A DNA stretch of 54,367 nt, from positions 1 through 54,367 of the forward strand of contig DGIA01000002.1 of the NCBI GenBank assembly GCA_002392965.1, given 5' to 3'. Source of the DNA: Bacteroidales bacterium UBA3834. Lineage in GTDB: Bacteria; Bacteroidota; Bacteroidia; Bacteroidales; P3. Each line of letters starts with the position of its first letter. Position 1 is the stretch's first letter. A program made the translations under genes and the position numbers. The notes beneath the pieces are model-generated. The model made no database searches, was not told the origin of the DNA, and worked only from the letters and a program-made list of their open reading frames with translations. This document shows, piece by piece, positions 1 to 7,680 of this stretch.

Positions 1-345
1 GGGCATCCAGTCGCCCGAACTGCTGAAGCGCTACACTTCCGTGCAGCCCACCCCCGCCACCGAGACGGCGAAGGTGATCTCCAGCTTCGGCCTGACCCGC
101 ATCGAGGCCTTCAACAGCGCGGGCGACCGCGTCTATGACGCCCCGCACACCGGCCTCACGGCCACCCTCGACGTGAGCCGCTGGCCCGCCGGCACCTATA
201 TCCTCCGCCTCCACACCCCCGCCGGCACCGTCGGCAAGAAATTATTGGTGCGACCAGTTGGACAATAACCTCTTCCCCCACACAAAAAAACTCAATAATC
301 ATTTGGACATGAAAGTACAAAGGACAATACCTTTATTCTATTTGG
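1..345 (+). repeat. Direct repeat copy A (sorting domain + spacer + next gene start)
   Basis: This stretch matches 2503-2842 almost base for base: the T9SS sorting-domain coding end, the intergenic spacer with its shared block around CTCAATAATCATTTGGACAT, and the first codons of the next gene (RTIPLFY). Similarity stops inside the following gene in both copies. Homology therefore covers the junction between genes rather than a whole gene, as expected of a cassette spread by homologous recombination. Confidence 0.9.
2..268 (+). CDS. C-terminal end of a T9SS-secreted protein (sorting domain), 5' end outside window
   Basis: The reading frame is open from base 2 to the TAA at 266-268, so the gene begins upstream of the window. 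The visible 88 residues are a type A T9SS C-terminal sorting domain: a proline-rich entry (SVQPTPATETAKV), a beta-rich middle with FNSAGDRVYD, the conserved W.AGTYILRL strand and a basic end (GKKLLVRPVGQ). In the T9SS family this domain directs export across the outer membrane and is then removed. The passenger domain is not visible, so its function is unknown. Bases and residues are almost identical to the end of the gene at 1655-2770, so the two are recent copies. Confidence 0.85.
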   Translation, partial: GIQSPELLKRYTSVQPTPATETAKVISSFGLTRIEAFNSAGDRVYDAPHTGLTATLDVSRWPAGTYILRLHTPAGTVGKKLLVRPVGQ

Positions 346-1643
346 CGATGCTTTTATGCAACAGTCAGATACAGGCCGAAGAGCATGTTTGGCAAGTAAA
401 CGACATCGTCGGGAAAAACACCATTATTCGTGATGTGGATGCCACTCACATGCTTGTCTGCGGCGAGAAAAACAACCACTACTATTCCTTTACTCTGGTT
501 TCCACGGGTACCGGTCTTCATCCCGAGATGACGGTCTTTGTGGATTCCATTTTCGATTTCGAAGTGTATAACGGTAGCGATGTCTATTTCTGCGGAAGTA
601 CAAAAAATGGCACAGGAAGCTATGCCATGCTGGGGCACTTTTCTTTGACAGGTTTTCCGTACTCGACAGTGGAGTATGTAAGCCTACCTTGGTTCTATCG
701 GCTGCGAAAGATAGACATAGGATGGTTTTCCAACCGGCTCCACATGGTGGCTATAGGAGATGCTGTAAATGGGAAAAATGCGGTGGTGGATGCCATTACG
801 AACAGCTCCTATTGGCAGATCTATTATTCCATGATTGACACCAACAACAAATGCCGACTTAGTGATGTGGCTATCACCGACAGTTTTGTAGTGGCTACAT
901 CCACTTATAAAAATGGGCTTCTCGGTTTTTTACATACCCGAATATGGTATATACCGAAACCTACCGGCAGTGGAAATACACTCCAGTTCAGCACATGCAG
1001 ATATCAAAACGTAAACGAAACCGCCACAACACCGTTGCTGATAAAATGGTGCGAGGGTGATGTCTTTGTCACTGTCGCCAAGGATTATATGACTTTGCAT
1101 GGATATGCAGGGACTCCATCCACTAGTTTCTTCCGTGTCAAAGCCTATGACGGATATTTGTCCATCCATTCTGTTTTTTGGGGGTATGAAAGTTACATCA
1201 ATCCTCGATTAAAAGATATCAGCTATGATCCGGATAATAAGGTTCTGGATTGCTTGATTAATGTAGGGAGCAATTCCTCCCAGCACAACGTAGTTTACCA
1301 CCTCAACCAGCCACTCTCATTAAATCCAGGATTTGCCAAAGGCCATGCCTACGATGATATTGCCATTAATTCATTGGACAAAAAAGCTTCTCAACCTGGT
1401 CACTTCATTGCTGTTGGAAACCCTGTAGCCGAAACGGAAACATCGTATCTACTCAAATACAAGTACGACATATGGAATTCATGTTTTGACACCGACAGCG
1501 TATATGTGTCGTTTGAGACGCCCAACTATACACCCATAGATAATGGGCTTGTCTATAATAATGTCCTGCTGGTTCCTCAGAAAACTTACACCGATACAAA
1601 GGAACATCAAAAGATGACTGTCTGTCATTCAAATAAACAATAA
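309..1643 (+). CDS. Secreted protein of unknown function
   Basis: A 444-residue protein. I place the start at ATG 309, not the upstream TTG at 258, because the ATG gives a clean signal peptide (MKVQRTIPLFYLAMLLC then a likely cut near IQA/EE) and the TTG start would overlap the previous gene. The body is rich in aromatic and beta-strand-like segments (repeated VYFCGS, MVAIGD, FVVATS, FIAVGN patterns at fairly regular spacing). This is compatible with a beta-propeller-like fold, but I do not recognise a family. There is no T9SS sorting domain at its own C terminus. It lies between two genes that do carry that domain, and its first codons belong to a duplicated cassette. Confidence 0.7.
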   Translation: MKVQRTIPLFYLAMLLCNSQIQAEEHVWQVNDIVGKNTIIRDVDATHMLVCGEKNNHYYSFTLVSTGTGLHPEMTVFVDSIFDFEVYNGSDVYFCGSTKNGTGSYAMLGHFSLTGFPYSTVEYVSLPWFYRLRKIDIGWFSNRLHMVAIGDAVNGKNAVVDAITNSSYWQIYYSMIDTNNKCRLSDVAITDSFVVATSTYKNGLLGFLHTRIWYIPKPTGSGNTLQFSTCRYQNVNETATTPLLIKWCEGDVFVTVAKDYMTLHGYAGTPSTSFFRVKAYDGYLSIHSVFWGYESYINPRLKDISYDPDNKVLDCLINVGSNSSQHNVVYHLNQPLSLNPGFAKGHAYDDIAINSLDKKASQPGHFIAVGNPVAETETSYLLKYKYDIWNSCFDTDSVYVSFETPNYTPIDNGLVYNNVLLVPQKTYTDTKEHQKMTVCHSNKQ

Positions 1644-1654
1644 AAACGAAAAAT

Positions 1655-2770
1655 ATGATGAAAAGAAGAATGATTGTTGCTGTTGCTGCACTGATATTGA
1701 CCGGTAGCATGTTGGCGCAGGACACGATAAATGGCTACATGCCTTTGGGCAACTATTTCTGTGGTTCACCTTGGCCCCAGTTGCAAGCGGCTGCCCCCAT
1801 GCTCTGGGGGGCGAGTCCAACCATGGACGAGCAGGCCTATTTCATGCAGACGGACGACACCTTGACCGTCTATGGAATCGCAGGAAGTCTTTCGACCATG
1901 GCTCTTATGTACCCGTCCGATTCTACTTGGGCATGGGAGTTGGCCGCCTGCCAAGACCCCACATACAAGGAGTCGTACGAATTTCTGCGTCTGTATGAAG
2001 CCGACCCCGACACTCCGAGGATGGTGGGGCAAGTGAAGGTGCATCTCACAGTCACGCCTATATCCTACTACATCAATACAGGCCTTCCGCAGTACCTGCC
2101 CAACGCCATGGTGCCGATATTACCCATGTATGAACAATACTTTGAGGAACCCGTCATGGTGGCCGACTCGTTCTATATCGGCCGCACGATGAGAACCGGG
2201 AAATACGTCCTGTCACCATCAGGACAGTCCACAGGGCAGATGAAAAATCCACCCGTTACGCTCAACGGACTGGGTGACAGGTGGCTTAGATGGAGAAAGG
2301 TGGTGGACCACCGTGACACAGCCACCTCTCTCGACACATGGGAGCCCTATAACACATCCCATTATGGATGGTCTTACTCGATGCATGAACATGTGGCATT
2401 TCTTTACTTGTTCCCCATCCTCACGCCGAATCCCGACACCACTGACAATGGCCGAGACACCATCGTGGGCGGCGACACTACGCGTGTGGATCCCGACACG
2501 CTGGGCATCCAGTCGGTGGAGCTGCTGAAGCGCTACACTTCCGTGCAGCCCAACCCTGCCACCGAGACGGCGAAGGTGATCTCCAGCTTCGGGCTGACCC
2601 GCATCGAGGCCTTCAACAGCGCGGGCGACCGCGTCTATGACGCCCCGCACACCGGCCTCACGGCCACCCTTGACGTGAGCCGCTGGCCCGCCGGCACCTA
2701 CATCCTCCGCCTCCACACCCCCGCCGGCACCGTCGGCAAAAAAATATTGGTGCGACCAGTTGGACAATAA
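1655..2770 (+). CDS. T9SS type A sorting-domain secreted protein
   Basis: A 371-residue exported protein with an N-terminal signal peptide (MMKRRMIVAVAALILTGSMLAQ, likely cut after A-Q) and a C-terminal T9SS sorting domain over about the last 75 residues (PNPATETAKV through GKKILVRPVGQ, with the W.AGTYILRL strand). The middle part (about residues 25-270) is not a family I recognise; it has many aromatic residues and short Asp/Thr-rich linkers (NPDTTDNGRDTIVGGDTT) just before the sorting domain, as is common. It probably reaches the cell surface or medium through the T9SS, some of whose components are encoded later in the window. The sorting domain is nearly identical to the one at 2-268. Confidence 0.8.
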   Translation: MMKRRMIVAVAALILTGSMLAQDTINGYMPLGNYFCGSPWPQLQAAAPMLWGASPTMDEQAYFMQTDDTLTVYGIAGSLSTMALMYPSDSTWAWELAACQDPTYKESYEFLRLYEADPDTPRMVGQVKVHLTVTPISYYINTGLPQYLPNAMVPILPMYEQYFEEPVMVADSFYIGRTMRTGKYVLSPSGQSTGQMKNPPVTLNGLGDRWLRWRKVVDHRDTATSLDTWEPYNTSHYGWSYSMHEHVAFLYLFPILTPNPDTTDNGRDTIVGGDTTRVDPDTLGIQSVELLKRYTSVQPNPATETAKVISSFGLTRIEAFNSAGDRVYDAPHTGLTATLDVSRWPAGTYILRLHTPAGTVGKKILVRPVGQ

Positions 2771-2842
2771 CCCCATCCACCACAAAAAAACTCAATAATC
2801 ATTTGGACATGAAAAGGACAATACCTTTGTTCTATTTCATCG
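2503..2842 (+). repeat. Direct repeat copy B (sorting domain + spacer + next gene start)
   Basis: Second copy of the repeat at 1-345. It covers the sorting domain of the gene ending at 2770, the spacer 2771-2808 and the first codons (MKRTIPLFYF) of the Rhs-tip gene. A few substitutions and short differences in the spacer (CTCTTCCCC versus CCCATCCAC) show the copies are not freshly identical. Confidence 0.9.
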
Positions 2843-4095
2843 CAAAAGACAGCGAGCATGAAATAAATTCCACATTCGGGCGTTATATTGATTACATATA
2901 CGCAGAAGGGAGAATCGTGGCACTGCATGTCTATAACACCACCGCCAATGCCGACAGCATCTACTATGTGCAGAGCGACTTGCTCGGCAGCTGGGACCGT
3001 GTGGTACGAAGCAACCGGACGGTGGCGCAGAGCAGTCACTTCGACCCGTGGGGCAACCGCATGAGCGCTTCCGACTGGACCAGCGGACAAAGCGGCACCG
3101 ACTTTTCGTTCCACCGCGGGTTTACGGGCCATGAGCATTACGACCGCTTCGGTATCATCAACATGAACGCCCGCCTCTATGACCCCGTCATCGGCCGCTT
3201 CTTCTCGCCCGACCCGCAGGTGCAGAACTCCTTCTCCACCCAGGGCCTCAACCGCTACTCCTACTGTGGCAACAACCCGGTGATGTACTCTGACCCCGAC
3301 GGGGAGTTTTTCTTAGAGGCGATAATGTTCACATGGATTGCAGGTGCCATACACGGTTTTTGCAGTTCTGGAGACAACCGTTTGGAGAACACATGGAATA
3401 CGGCAAACCGACTCACAGGCAACTATCTAAAGATATGTGGAGGATTATTCGCAACCGACCCCAACAAGTCCTTTGCAGGACAAGTTTGGGAGGTCGCATC
3501 CCGGTTCCTTTGGCAGTCACCTCAAACCTTGGCAGGTTTTGTCGTTTCACAGCTTGCCAATGCATCCGAATGGATGGGAATACCTGATGGGGGAATAAAA
3601 ATGGTTGATTATGCTTACGGTGCCACAGTTGTTACCCATAATTCCAGTGGTGGTTGGGGGGTGACATTAGGCAATTATATTAACGGAGACTGCGGGCTTG
3701 CCGCCGACCCCAACAACGATTTGTTCCAACATGAATATGGCCATTACATTCAAAGCCAGGAAACTGGACCTCTTTATCTACAACGCTATGGTATTCCGAG
3801 TGGCATTAATTGTTTGGGGAAGAAGAGTCACAATTACCATCCTGTTGAACAAGATGCAAACATTAGGGCTTTTAAGTATTTCAATAGATATGTTGATAAT
3901 TTGGAATGGAATTATGGCAGCAATCCTATTATAGGTTATGACGAAACTATGCCATATGATAGTCCCAACAACCAAGTTGCGTTAAACAATGGATTACTCA
4001 GACCTGCTTGGTACGATTATATTCTATTTAAAGACCTTGTTGGGTCGGGGATGATTAATTATTCCTCGCTGGAGAACTATACTATTAATTATTAA
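2809..4095 (+). CDS. Orphan Rhs-family tip with metallopeptidase-like C-terminal domain
   Basis: A 428-residue protein. I use ATG 2809 rather than TTG 2803 because the ATG aligns with the start of the gene at 309. Residues about 100-165 are the Rhs repeat-associated core: ARLYDPVIGRFFSPDP, the LNRYSYCGNNPVMYSDPDG block, and the DPDG end. The following ~263 residues are the variable tip. It contains HEYGH at residues 308-312 (HExxH zinc-peptidase pattern) and a downstream EQDAN that could supply the third ligand. Full Rhs proteins carry thousands of bases of YD repeats upstream; these are missing. The first ten residues (MKRTIPLFYF) come from the duplicated cassette, and the hydrophobic stretch is then cut short, so a working signal peptide is doubtful. 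Likely a truncated or recombined tip that may be inactive or act as a donor for recombination. Confidence 0.75.
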   Translation: MKRTIPLFYFIAKDSEHEINSTFGRYIDYIYAEGRIVALHVYNTTANADSIYYVQSDLLGSWDRVVRSNRTVAQSSHFDPWGNRMSASDWTSGQSGTDFSFHRGFTGHEHYDRFGIINMNARLYDPVIGRFFSPDPQVQNSFSTQGLNRYSYCGNNPVMYSDPDGEFFLEAIMFTWIAGAIHGFCSSGDNRLENTWNTANRLTGNYLKICGGLFATDPNKSFAGQVWEVASRFLWQSPQTLAGFVVSQLANASEWMGIPDGGIKMVDYAYGATVVTHNSSGGWGVTLGNYINGDCGLAADPNNDLFQHEYGHYIQSQETGPLYLQRYGIPSGINCLGKKSHNYHPVEQDANIRAFKYFNRYVDNLEWNYGSNPIIGYDETMPYDSPNNQVALNNGLLRPAWYDYILFKDLVGSGMINYSSLENYTINY

Positions 4096-4108
4096 ATTTA
4101 CAGTAGTC

Positions 4109-4609
4109 ATGAAAAAAATCCTTTTTGTTTGTTTTAGCAGTATTATTGTCATAATCACAGGTTGTGATACTACGATAGAAACCGATACAAGGCATTACAA
4201 CATTCGTTTTACTAACACATCTAATTATGACACATATATTCAACGTAGTTTTAAACATCCAGACACTTCCCTTGCAACCATGCAACATGTCACGGTGCCC
4301 GCATGGCATCTTAAGACGGAAGCCCATAGTACCACTTTGTGCGCTGGAGCGACGGGAACAACATATGAAAGTGAATTCCGCACCATTGATACTCTGATGG
4401 TGTTTGTGTTCAATGCAGACACAGTAGAGTCCTATGACTGGGAACAAGTGCAAAACAATTATATGATAGCACAACGCTATGACTTGGCATTGAATGACTT
4501 GTACCAACTGAATTGGCAACTTACTTTCCCGCCATCCAAAGAGATGCGGAACATCAAGATGTGGCCGCCTTACGGGACGTATGACGCCAACGGGTACAGA
4601 ATAGAATAG
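4109..4609 (+). CDS. Lipoprotein of unknown function following the Rhs tip
   Basis: A 166-residue protein starting at ATG 4109, 13 bases after the Rhs-tip stop. It has a short lipoprotein signal (MKKILFVCFSSIIVIITGC), with Cys19 as the lipidation site and an Asp just after it. The rest shows strands with NIRFTNTSNYDTYI and ends in YGTYDANGYRIE; no family is recognised. Its position directly after an Rhs toxin-like tip would suit an immunity or accessory protein, but that is inference from position only. The AT-rich composition matches the tip portion of the preceding gene, suggesting the two moved together. Confidence 0.6.
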   Translation: MKKILFVCFSSIIVIITGCDTTIETDTRHYNIRFTNTSNYDTYIQRSFKHPDTSLATMQHVTVPAWHLKTEAHSTTLCAGATGTTYESEFRTIDTLMVFVFNADTVESYDWEQVQNNYMIAQRYDLALNDLYQLNWQLTFPPSKEMRNIKMWPPYGTYDANGYRIE

Positions 4610-4637
4610 CCCTTTCTGTTGATCGGAAACGAGTGTG

Positions 4638-4667
4638 AGCCTATGGTGACAAATGCCGCCATAGGCT
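4638..4667 (+). terminator. Hairpin after lipoprotein gene
   Basis: A 9-bp perfect stem (AGCCTATGG / CCATAGGCT, 4638-4646 with 4659-4667) sits 29 bases after the lipoprotein stop. No strong T run follows, so termination is plausible but not certain. A second, weaker hairpin (GGCCTTT / AAAGGCC) is at 4697-4717. Confidence 0.4.
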
Positions 4668-4799
4668 TACTTATGCTACCATAAGGGAACGATTTGGGCC
4701 TTTCGGCGAAAAAGGCCTTATATTGCATGGTGTCCAGTCGCGACCAAGGGACACCAAACAAAAATCGTTAAACCTCAAAAAAAGAAAGGAACAAAAAAA

Positions 4800-5462
4800 A
4801 TGGCAAAAAACATCTACAACAACGAGACCTTCCTCATCGGAAGAATCGGAAAACTGATCTATCGCACCGTGCGCGGCAAGCAGGTGGTATCAACCTACAC
4901 GAAGCCTCGCGACCCGCAAACCCGTGACCAGCAGCTGGTGCGCGCACGCTACGCCCTGCTCGGCCGCGTGGCCGCCTTCTGCAAGTACGTGCTCCGCATC
5001 GGCCTCAAGTCGGAGGCCCAGCAGACCCGCTCGCACCCGATGGCCCGCTTCATGAAGGCCAACTGGCAGAACGTCACCGGCAGCACCCCCGCCACCCTGC
5101 TGATGAACTGGGACGACCTGGTGCTGGCCAAGGGCAGCAACAAGCGCATCGTCCTCGACAGCGACCACATCGACCAGACGTCGGTGCCGGGCACCATCAG
5201 CGTGGCCGTGCAGGAGCAGTGCCTCGTCAGCGGCGGCTTCAACGCCAAGGACCTCTGCTATCTGGCCGCCGTGTGCCCCGAGGTGGAGGACGCCTGCATG
5301 GGCAACCCCGCCGAGCGCGAAGAGGCCACCGAGCTCTCGGTGACGCCCCCCGCCTGGTGGAGCGGCCACAAGGTGTATCTCTACTGCTTCACCACCGCGC
5401 CCGACAACAGCGAGGCTTCCGAAACCCTGCCCGTGGGCAAGATAGACTTCGTGATTGAGTAA
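4800..5462 (+). CDS. DUF6266-like protein
   Basis: A 220-residue GC-rich gene beginning at ATG 4800 after an A-rich leader. The N-terminal part (GRIGKLIYRTVRGKQVVSTY, then PRDPQTRDQQLVRARYALL) is the pattern I associate with the DUF6266 family of Bacteroidetes: a short Gly-containing lead, a K/R-rich 'conserved basic' segment, and a helix of LVRARY type. There is no signal peptide or obvious membrane segment. The C-terminal half (about 120-220) looks beta-rich with WWSGHKVYLYCF. The function of the family is unknown to me. The stop codon is immediately the start of a repeat array. The family assignment is from memory of sequence pattern and needs a profile search. Confidence 0.6.
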   Translation: MAKNIYNNETFLIGRIGKLIYRTVRGKQVVSTYTKPRDPQTRDQQLVRARYALLGRVAAFCKYVLRIGLKSEAQQTRSHPMARFMKANWQNVTGSTPATLLMNWDDLVLAKGSNKRIVLDSDHIDQTSVPGTISVAVQEQCLVSGGFNAKDLCYLAAVCPEVEDACMGNPAEREEATELSVTPPAWWSGHKVYLYCFTTAPDNSEASETLPVGKIDFVIE

Positions 5463-5760
5463 GTAGTTAAGTAGGTAAGTAGGTAAGTAGTTAAGTAGGG
5501 GGGAAGTTAAAGAAGTTAAAGAAGTTTTTCGCTAATTTAATCTATTTCAGCGGTGCTCAAGGCCCTAAAGGGCAGATCGCGCTTCGCGCTAGAAGTTAAA
5601 GACAATGGCATTAGTGACCTGTGACCTGTGACCTGTGACCTGTGATCTGTGATCTGCGAGCGCTCACAAATGCTATTGTCTTAACTACTTAACTACTTAA
5701 CTACTTACCTACTAACCTACCCACCTCCACTCTGGTCACCGGTCACTGGTCACAGTTCAC
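5461..5760. repeat. Symmetrical composite intergenic repeat element
   Basis: The 387-base gap before rpsP is mostly one inverted structure. 5461-5500 holds five 8-base units AAGTAGTT/AAGTAGGT; 5681-5720 holds five 8-base units TTAACTAC/TTACCTAC, the inverse complement. Inside, AGTTAAAGACAATGGCATT (from 5593) is matched in inverse by AATGCTATTGTCTTAACT (5668-5685). 5614-5655 is six 7-base units (GTGACCT x4, GTGATCT x2), and GGTCAC-type units in inverse orientation lie at 5733-5760. Small hairpins (GCCCTAAAGGGC, GCGCTTCGCGC) occur at 5572-5590. Confidence 0.85.
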
Positions 5761-5788
5761 ATTTTTTTTCCAGATTCAAAAAAAGTTG

Positions 5789-5796
5789 TATCTTTG
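5789..5796 (+). promoter_or_regulatory. Promoter -7 box of rpsP
   Basis: TATCTTTG followed by CAAT matches the Bacteroidetes -7 consensus TAnnTTTG. It lies 53 bases before the rpsP ATG. No clear -33 TTTG is visible. Confidence 0.7.
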
Positions 5797-5849
5797 CAAT
5801 TCGATTTGTAATCAAATTTTATTAACAAACAACTAAAAAACAAGCAATT

Positions 5850-6404
5850 ATGCCAGCAAGAATTAGACTTCAGCGTCATGGCAAGAAGAATCAACCCTTC
5901 TACCACATCGTTGTTGCGGATGGTCGTGCACCTCGCGATGGAAAATTTATCGAGAAGCTTGGCACCTACAATCCGCTGACCAACCCCGCCACCATTGACC
6001 TCAATTTCGACAGCGCAGTCAATTGGCTCAAGAATGGCGCCCAACCGAGCGACACCGTGCGTCGCATATTGTCCTACAAAGGCGTCCTGCTCCGCCGTCA
6101 CCTCCAGATCGGTGTCGAGAAGGGTGCCATCAGCCAGGAAGTGGCCGATGTGCGCTTCAACGAGTGGCTGCAGGCCAAGGAAGCCAAGATCAACAGCAAG
6201 AAGAGCGACGTAGAGAACGAGGCCCGCAACACCCGCAAGGCCCGTATGGAAGCCGAGAAGAAGGCCAACGAGACCAAGGCTGCCGCCGTGGCCGCCAAGC
6301 GTCAGGCTGCCGCCGAGGCTGAAGCCGCCGCCAAGGCCGCTGCCGAAGCCGCCGAGAACGGTGAGGCTCCCGCCGCCGAGACCGAGGCTCCCGCCGAGGC
6401 CTAA
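5850..6404 (+). CDS. rpsP: 30S ribosomal protein S16
   Basis: A 184-residue protein. Residues 1-85 are S16: start MPARIRLQRHGKKNQPFYHIV, then ADGRAPRDGKFIEKLGTYNP and DTVRRILSYKG. S16 helps fold the 5' domain of 16S rRNA in the small subunit. Beyond the ~80-residue core there is a long Lys/Ala then Ala/Glu-rich tail (about 110-184) with repeated AAA, AEA and PAAETEAPAEA. Such tails are usual for S16 in this phylum. Start ATG 5850 follows the phylum promoter at 5789. The next gene is rimM, whose product acts on S16-containing 30S assembly, which fits the usual rpsP-rimM order. A hairpin lies between them. Confidence 0.97.
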   Translation: MPARIRLQRHGKKNQPFYHIVVADGRAPRDGKFIEKLGTYNPLTNPATIDLNFDSAVNWLKNGAQPSDTVRRILSYKGVLLRRHLQIGVEKGAISQEVADVRFNEWLQAKEAKINSKKSDVENEARNTRKARMEAEKKANETKAAAVAAKRQAAAEAEAAAKAAAEAAENGEAPAAETEAPAEA

Positions 6405-6427
6405 TCAAGTTGATTTTTGACAGTTGG

Positions 6428-6468
6428 AAGGTGAAACGGTCTGTCGCTGACGGCTGTTTCACCTTTTG
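6428..6468 (+). terminator. Hairpin between rpsP and rimM
   Basis: 10-bp stem AAGGTGAAAC (6428-6437) with GTTTCACCTT (6456-6465), followed by TTG. It is probably a terminator or attenuator after rpsP. A TTTTCAA 7-base repeat run (6479-6503) follows directly before rimM. Confidence 0.6.
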
Positions 6469-6504
6469 ATATAATTTCAATTTTCAATTTTCAACTTTCA
6501 ATTT

Positions 6505-7044
6505 ATGCAAACCGCCGATTGTTTCTATCTGGGGCGCGTCACCAAGCCCTGGGGCACCAAAGGGCAGCTGGTGCTGTTTCTCGATGTGGATAGGCCGGAG
6601 GACTACCTCGGGCTCGACTCGGCCTTTGTGGAGGTGAAAGGGCAGCTGGTGCCCCACTTCTTCCACATCGACCAGCTGAACGGCAACAAGGCCGTGGCCA
6701 CCTTCGAGGAGCTGACGGCGGAGCAGGCGCAGACGCTGGTGGGGCGCGAGCTCTACCTGCCGCTGGACCTGCTGCCCAAGCTGGAAGGCAACAAGTTCTA
6801 TTTCCACGAGGTGACAGGCTTCCGTGTGGTCGATGAGGAGCGTGGCGACATCGGAACCTTGGAGCAGGTGATCGAATATCCCGCCCAGCCGTTGTTCCAG
6901 GTGATGAAAAACGGGGTGGAGATCCTCATTCCGGTCATCGACCAGGTGATAAAAAAGGTCGATAGAGAGTTAAAAACCATCTTTATCGCCGCGCCTAAAG
7001 GGTTGATTGATTTGTATCTCGGAGAATTCGACAAAGGCTGTTGA
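6505..7044 (+). CDS. rimM: Ribosome maturation factor RimM
   Basis: A 179-residue protein with the RimM N-terminal barrel (FYLGRVTKPWGTKGQLVLF, about 7-90) and the C-terminal PRC-like barrel (about 95-175: FYFHEVTGFRVVDEERGDIG, then EILIPVIDQVIKKVD). RimM binds S19 and assists the late maturation of the 30S head. The start ATG 6505 begins directly after a short run of TTTTCAA-type repeats. Gene order after rpsP is the classical one, though trmD is not next here. The following gene has its own promoter. Confidence 0.95.
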   Translation: MQTADCFYLGRVTKPWGTKGQLVLFLDVDRPEDYLGLDSAFVEVKGQLVPHFFHIDQLNGNKAVATFEELTAEQAQTLVGRELYLPLDLLPKLEGNKFYFHEVTGFRVVDEERGDIGTLEQVIEYPAQPLFQVMKNGVEILIPVIDQVIKKVDRELKTIFIAAPKGLIDLYLGEFDKGC

Positions 7045-7077
7045 AATGTTTTTTCCGAAAGTGTCGGAAAATATACA

Positions 7078-7085
7078 TACCTTTG
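7078..7085 (+). promoter_or_regulatory. Promoter -7 box of the DksA-like gene
   Basis: TACCTTTG then CACTC matches TAnnTTTG, 28 bases before the ATG at 7114. It gives the regulator its own transcript just after rimM. Confidence 0.7.
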
Positions 7086-7113
7086 CACTCATTAAAAAAG
7101 AAAGGATACAGCC

Positions 7114-7680
7114 ATGGAGAAAAAAACAGCCACCGCTACTGCAGCGAAGAAAAAGTCACCCGCGGTCTCAAAGACGAAAACATCCGTCGCTACGAAGGCG
7201 AAGACCGCTGTGGCTGCAAAGGTGAAAGCCGTCACGGCGAAGGCCAAGGCCGTTGCTACAAAGACGAAGGCCGTCACGGCGAAGGCCAAGGCGCCCGATG
7301 TGGAGAAGACCAAGTATTCCCCCGAGGAGTTGCAGGAGTTCAAGGCGCTGATTCTGGAGAAGATCGCCAAGGCGGAGAAGGATCTGGAGATGCTGCAGCA
7401 GGCTGTGGCCGGCAGCGAGAACGACGTGAGCGACACCGCCCCCACCTTCAAGACCTTGGAAGAGGGCAGCAATGTGCTGCTGAAGGAGGAGAACCAGAAG
7501 CTGGCCGCCCGTCAGCAGAAGTTCATCCGCGACCTGCGCGCCGCCCTGATCCGCATCGAGAACGGCACCTACGGCATCTGCCAGGCCACGGGCAAGCTCA
7601 TCCCCAAGGAGCGCCTGATGATTGTGCCCCACGCCACCATGACCGTCGAGGCCAAGGAGGCCAGCAAGAAACGCCGCTAG
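7114..7680 (+). CDS. DksA/TraR-family regulator with a basic Ala/Lys tail
   Basis: A 188-residue protein. The C-terminal half (about 67-188) has the DksA/TraR pattern: a coiled-coil helix pair (EELQEFKALILEKIAKAEKDL, KFIRDLRAALIRIENGTYG) followed by ICQATGKLIPKERLMIVPHAT. Only one Cys remains where the classic four-Cys zinc finger would be; this is common in Bacteroidetes members. The family acts in the secondary channel of RNA polymerase. Residues 1-65 are an unusual low-complexity Ala/Lys/Val/Thr tail (repeats of AKAKA, VTAKAKAV) resembling histone H1-like tails, likely giving nonspecific nucleic-acid binding. It ends in a CTAG shared with the stop of the convergent ABC gene. Confidence 0.85.
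   Translation: MEKKTATATAAKKKSPAVSKTKTSVATKAKTAVAAKVKAVTAKAKAVATKTKAVTAKAKAPDVEKTKYSPEELQEFKALILEKIAKAEKDLEMLQQAVAGSENDVSDTAPTFKTLEEGSNVLLKEENQKLAARQQKFIRDLRAALIRIENGTYGICQATGKLIPKERLMIVPHATMTVEAKEASKKRR

Noticed and set aside
5614..5655. CRISPR or iteron origin
   Set aside because: 7-base units with no spacers; no replication initiator gene nearby and no DnaA-box cluster.
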